Positions 6,110 to 8,107 of a stretch of DNA of 8,107 bases are shown here, one piece after another. Origin of the DNA: Actinomycetota bacterium (lineage in GTDB: Bacteria; Actinomycetota; Thermoleophilia; Miltoncostaeales; Miltoncostaeaceae); NCBI GenBank assembly GCA_005800465.1, contig SYFI01000050.1, positions 1 to 8,107 on the forward strand, in the 5' to 3' direction. The translations under genes were made by a program, and so were the position numbers. Position 1 is the first letter of the stretch, and every line of letters begins with the position of its first letter. The notes beneath the pieces are model-generated. The model searched no databases. It worked only from the letters and a program-made list of their open reading frames with translations, and had not been told where the DNA came from.

Positions 6110-6737
6110 CGACGAATCGCACGCGGCCCGAGATCTCGGCCCCATTGTTGGCCACGCGCTCCAGGTGGCGCGCCAGCAGCACAGCATTGGCCAGCCATGA
6201 TGCTGAGCGAGAATCCACGTGCGGCCGCGCGGCGGCGGCCATGACCTCCTCGAGCAGATCCTGCACGCCGCGGGCATCGGCCCGCGCGACGATTGCCAGC
6301 CCGGTGTCTTCACGCGTGAAGGCCTGAACGGCCTGTGACAGGGCTCCGATGGCGCGCGGCTCCATGCGCCTGAGGAGTGCATCGACCTCGGGAACCATGG
6401 GCGAGGGCTCCAGAGCCTCGGCGCGACGGGCGATGGCGACCGCCAGATCCCCCACACGCTCGAGGGCCACGGTGATGACGAGCCCTGAGTGGATAAGTCG
6501 CAGGTCGCGCGCCTTGGGCGCCTGCAACAGCACCAGATCAAAGGCCAGGCGCTCAAGTGCGGCGCACCGGTCATCCACGTCGTCATCTCCGGCGATGACC
6601 CGCTGTGCCGATTTGACGTCTCGGGCTTCCCAGGCATCCACTGCCTGCTCAACCTGTCCAACGATGACGCTCGAGACCTCGATCATCCCGTTTCGGAGGT
6701 GGTCAATTCCATCTTCGATTCCTGCTCGCGTTCCCAT
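6087..6737 (-). CDS. phoU: PhoU family phosphate-signalling protein
   Basis: PhoU proteins bind metal ions and link the Pst phosphate transporter to the PhoR/PhoB-type two-component system, keeping the Pho regulon off when phosphate is ample. The 216-residue length and the duplicated three-helix layout fit the family. The first repeat has the metal-binding ERVGDLAVAIA (E93, D97). The second has LERVANNGAEIS, where the usual Asp of the E-x3-D motif is Asn (E193, N197), so the second metal site may be altered. The N-terminal MGTRAGIEDGIDHLRNGMIE also resembles PhoU. No pst, phoR or phoB gene lies in the window, so the partner genes are elsewhere. The ATG at 6737 is preceded by TACGCT exactly 6 nt upstream with no Shine-Dalgarno sequence, as for a leaderless mRNA. 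It is divergent from bioY and convergent with the secreted protein gene. A PhoU-like paralogue with another role is possible. Confidence 0.88.
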   Translation of the reverse strand: MGTRAGIEDGIDHLRNGMIEVSSVIVGQVEQAVDAWEARDVKSAQRVIAGDDDVDDRCAALERLAFDLVLLQAPKARDLRLIHSGLVITVALERVGDLAVAIARRAEALEPSPMVPEVDALLRRMEPRAIGALSQAVQAFTREDTGLAIVARADARGVQDLLEEVMAAAARPHVDSRSASWLANAVLLARHLERVANNGAEISGRVRFVADGGDPV

Positions 6738-6743
6738 GCGTGA

Positions 6744-6749
6744 AGCGTA
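6744..6749 (-). promoter_or_regulatory. candidate -10 box TACGCT for leaderless phoU
   Basis: On the minus strand TACGCT (TAnnnT) is followed by 6 nt and then the ATG of phoU. This is the spacing expected if transcription starts at the A of the start codon. GTGACA lies upstream as a weak -35, but with only a 14-nt spacer. No ribosome binding site is present. Confidence 0.5.
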
Positions 6750-6777
6750 CCGCTCCCCGCTGGTGTCACGGCTTGGG

Positions 6778-6783
6778 TAGGAT
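6778..6783 (+). promoter_or_regulatory. candidate -10 box TAGGAT for bioY
   Basis: TAGGAT repeats exactly the box seen before the FAH-family gene. Transcription would start near 6790 and give a leader of about 30 nt containing AAGGAGA, 9 nt before the ATG at 6819. That is too short for a riboswitch. I see no BioQ- or BioR-like palindrome. Confidence 0.45.
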
Positions 6784-6818
6784 CATCGTGACACGGACCA
6801 TCGAAGGAGACTTGCCAG

Positions 6819-7475
6819 ATGCACGCAGCGCGCTTTGGGACGATCGCCGATCGCATCGTCCCGCGATCCGAGAGCCGGGCAGCCACGCTCACGTGGGACC
6901 TCGTGCTCATTCTTGCCGGCACCGCCCTGGTGTCGCTCCTCGCGCAGGTCTCCATTCCCTGGTACCCGGTGCCATTCACCGGCCAGACCCTTGCCGTGTT
7001 GCTGGTCGGCGGCATGCTGGGCGCGTGGCGCGGTGCCCTCTCCCTGGCGCTCTACTTCGCCATCGGCGCTCTCGGCGCCCCGATCTTCAGCGATCAGGCG
7101 GGCGGCTGGGACATCATCACCGGTGCCACCGGCGGCTACATCATCGGCTTCATCCTGGCCGCCGCCGTGGTGGGTTGGCTTGCCGAGCGGGGTGCCGACC
7201 GCCGTGTGGTTCCCATGATCGGCGTGCTGCTCCTGGGAAGCGTCCTCATCTACGCCATCGGCGTGCCGTGGCTCGCCAACTGGGCACCCGCAGGCGACGG
7301 CGTCAAGTTCGGCTGGTCGCAGGCGTATGAGTTCGGTGTGCAGCCGTTCATCCTCGGTGATCTGATCAAGCTCGCCGTCGCTGCTGCGCTGCTGCCCGCT
7401 GGCTGGGCACTGCTCCAGCGCACCGGGTTCGGTCGCGGTAATAAGGAGGACGGCCCGAAGGCCGGGCTGCTCTAG
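6819..7475 (+). CDS. bioY: BioY family biotin transporter, ECF substrate-capture (S) component
   Basis: BioY is the membrane S component that binds biotin with high affinity and imports it, usually with the shared ECF ATPase and T components. The 218 residues form about six hydrophobic segments. Family marks include VPFTGQT (51-57), the GGMLGAWRGALSLALYF stretch (64-80), GALGAPIF (83-90), GGW followed by GATGGYIIGF (102-111), GVPWLA (148-153) and the C-terminal FILGDLIK (177-184). A hydrophilic N-terminal extension of about 25 residues and a charged tail flank the domain. The ATG at 6819 is preceded by AAGGAGA at a suitable distance. No ecfA, ecfT or bio synthesis gene lies in the window, so it must either use ECF modules encoded elsewhere or act alone. 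It is divergent from phoU and separated from dnaK by a terminator. Family assignment is confident. Confidence 0.95.
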   Translation: MHAARFGTIADRIVPRSESRAATLTWDLVLILAGTALVSLLAQVSIPWYPVPFTGQTLAVLLVGGMLGAWRGALSLALYFAIGALGAPIFSDQAGGWDIITGATGGYIIGFILAAAVVGWLAERGADRRVVPMIGVLLLGSVLIYAIGVPWLANWAPAGDGVKFGWSQAYEFGVQPFILGDLIKLAVAAALLPAGWALLQRTGFGRGNKEDGPKAGLL

Positions 7476-7510
7476 GCCTCACCGGGACCGCTGGCGCGAT
7501 GTGGAGACGG

Positions 7511-7579
7511 GCAGGCGAACACCGCGCCCGCCCGAAGCCGACCGCTGCGGTAGTCCGCAGGCGAACACCTCGCCCGCCC
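7511..7579. repeat. two imperfect 23-nt direct repeats, each able to form a hairpin
   Basis: The copies at 7511-7533 and 7557-7579 share GCAGGCGAACACC, one variable base (G or T), then CGCCCGCCC. They differ at one position in 23 and are separated by exactly 23 nt. Within each copy GCAGGCG can pair with CGCCCGC, apart from one A-C mismatch, around a loop of about seven bases. The segment between contains another small hairpin. They lie just after bioY and before the terminator, with no gene on either strand. Confidence 0.85.
7545..7560. repeat. small perfect hairpin between the two 23-nt repeats
   Basis: CTGCGG (7545-7550) pairs with CCGCAG (7555-7560) around the loop TAGT. The right arm overlaps the first four bases of the second 23-nt repeat. 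This hairpin and that of the second repeat would therefore compete, giving alternative structures in a transcript. Confidence 0.6.
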
Positions 7580-7601
7580 ATCATCTCGACAGCAATTGAA
7601 G

Positions 7602-7624
7602 GGTCCCGGAGACGGGGCCTTTTT
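7602..7624 (+). terminator. intrinsic terminator after bioY
   Basis: GGTCCCG (7602-7608) pairs with CGGGGCC (7613-7619), including one G-U pair, around a GAGA tetraloop of the stable GNRA type. It is followed directly by TTTTTGTTTG. This is the only classical hairpin plus U-tract terminator in the window. It ends bioY transcription before dnaK. Confidence 0.88.
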
Positions 7625-7633
7625 GTTTGCTGT

Positions 7634-7692
7634 TTCGTAACGAATACGACTTGATATACACCGGCTCATGTTTCATGATGCAACTTGTATTC
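7634..7692. promoter_or_regulatory. dnaK promoter region with flanking inverted repeats
   Basis: A sigma-70-like promoter is visible: TTGATA (7651-7656), a 17-nt spacer, and CATGAT (7674-7679). Two arms, GAATACGACTTG (7642-7653) and CAACTTGTATTC (7681-7692), are complementary at 10 of 12 positions and flank it, one over the -35 and one at the expected start. Inside are TCATG-TTT-CATGA (7667-7679) and, at the left, TTCGT-A-ACGAA (7634-7644). No CIRCE element and no HspR/HAIR site is seen. The stretch is clearly AT-richer than the genes around it. Confidence 0.5.
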
Positions 7693-7735
7693 ATTCACCT
7701 TTCGGCGATGCAGCAAACAGGAGGCGGGAACACAG

Positions 7736-8107
7736 ATGGGCAAGACGATCGGAATCGATCTCGGTACGACCAACTCGGCAATGGCCGTCCTTACCGGCGG
7801 GGAGCCTGAGGTCATCCCAAACGCGGAGGGCGGTCGTACGACGCCGTCTGTGGTGGCCTTTACAACTGGTGGCGAGCGCCTTGTGGGCGCGGTGGCACGT
7901 CGCCAGGCAGTGACCAACCCGCAGAACACCGTGTTCAGCGTCAAGCGCTTCATGGGCCGCTCGTTCAGCGAGGTCAGTGAAGAGATGACGATCGTGCCGT
8001 ATGAGGTGGTCCCCGGACCCAGCGGCGATGTGCGGATCAAGGCCGGCGAGAAGGAGTGGTCACCGCCGGAAGTCAGCGCGATGATTCTGCAGAAGTTGAA
8101 GGCCGAC
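7736..8107 (+). CDS. dnaK: molecular chaperone DnaK (Hsp70), 5' end, runs off the window
   Basis: DnaK is the ATP-dependent Hsp70 chaperone that folds and protects proteins with DnaJ and GrpE in the cytoplasm. The 124 visible residues begin MGKTIGIDLGTTNSAMAVL, the phosphate-binding loop of the actin-like ATPase domain. GGRTTPSVVAF, GAVARRQAVTNPQNTVFSVKRFMGR (given here as GAVARRQAV and NPQNTVFSVKRFMGR) and PPEVSAMILQKLK follow, all standard for DnaK. The family is about 600-640 residues, so most of the gene lies beyond the right edge. The ATG at 7736 is preceded by AGGAGG (7719-7724), a strong ribosome binding site at a rather long 11-nt spacing. The protein starts as expected for DnaK, so this start is secure. 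It has its own promoter region. grpE and dnaJ usually follow in actinobacteria, but that is outside the window. Confidence 0.98.
   Translation, partial: MGKTIGIDLGTTNSAMAVLTGGEPEVIPNAEGGRTTPSVVAFTTGGERLVGAVARRQAVTNPQNTVFSVKRFMGRSFSEVSEEMTIVPYEVVPGPSGDVRIKAGEKEWSPPEVSAMILQKLKAD

Noticed and set aside
6784..6818. Riboswitch or biotin-repressor operator before bioY
   Set aside because: The leader is only about 30 nt and shows no recognisable palindrome.
7511..7579. CRISPR array
   Set aside because: There are only two 23-nt units with one mismatch, a 23-nt spacer that itself forms a hairpin, and no cas genes.

Overview
This is a GC-rich stretch of bacterial chromosome, most likely from an actinobacterium. 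The main evidence is the pairing of an actinobacterial-type inositol-3-phosphate synthase with a phosphatidylinositol-phosphate-synthase-like CDP-alcohol transferase. Several genes also look leaderless, with a TAnnnT -10 box just before the start codon. A secreted protein carries an 'NAAVTPAKL' segment that, from memory, resembles exported proteins of Thermoleophilia, so that class is a reasonable but unproven guess. There are no rRNA, tRNA, IS or phage genes and no convincing CRISPR array. The window reads as ordinary core chromosome with a few local oddities.

Layout. (1) Positions 1-1130, minus strand: a lipid head-group operon, with the CDP-alcohol phosphatidyltransferase first and ino1 21 nt downstream, running off the left edge. 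(2) Positions 1292-2900, plus strand: a fumarylacetoacetate-hydrolase-fold gene broken by an in-frame TAG and a one-base frameshift, then an unrecognised acidic protein that overlaps it by ATGA. (3) Positions 2897-5255, minus strand: a methylenetetrahydrofolate-reductase-like gene followed 4 nt later by a Tat-exported flavin amine oxidase. The oxidase stop shares the tetranucleotide CTAG with the stop of the convergent unknown gene. (4) Positions 5403-6044, plus strand: a small secreted protein, ending at a hairpin terminator that overlaps the 3' end of convergent phoU (6087-6737, minus). (5) Positions 6819-7475, plus strand: bioY, encoding a biotin-uptake S component, divergent from phoU. It is followed by a 260-nt structured intergenic region with a duplicated 23-nt hairpin element, an intrinsic terminator and an inverted-repeat-flanked promoter. 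(6) Positions 7736-8107, plus strand: the 5' end of dnaK.

How the genes work together. The clearest functional unit is inositol phosphate synthesis (Ino1) feeding phosphatidylinositol phosphate synthesis. The other genes look like independent housekeeping units: one-carbon metabolism, phosphate signalling, biotin uptake and the Hsp70 chaperone. I do not see a new multi-gene system. The points most worth a second look are the doubly broken FAH gene with a perfect 31-nt palindrome at its frameshift, the missing canonical start of the phosphatidyltransferase, the repeat/hairpin array before dnaK, the unusual dnaK promoter without CIRCE or HAIR, and the recurring TAGG(A/G)T -10 box.
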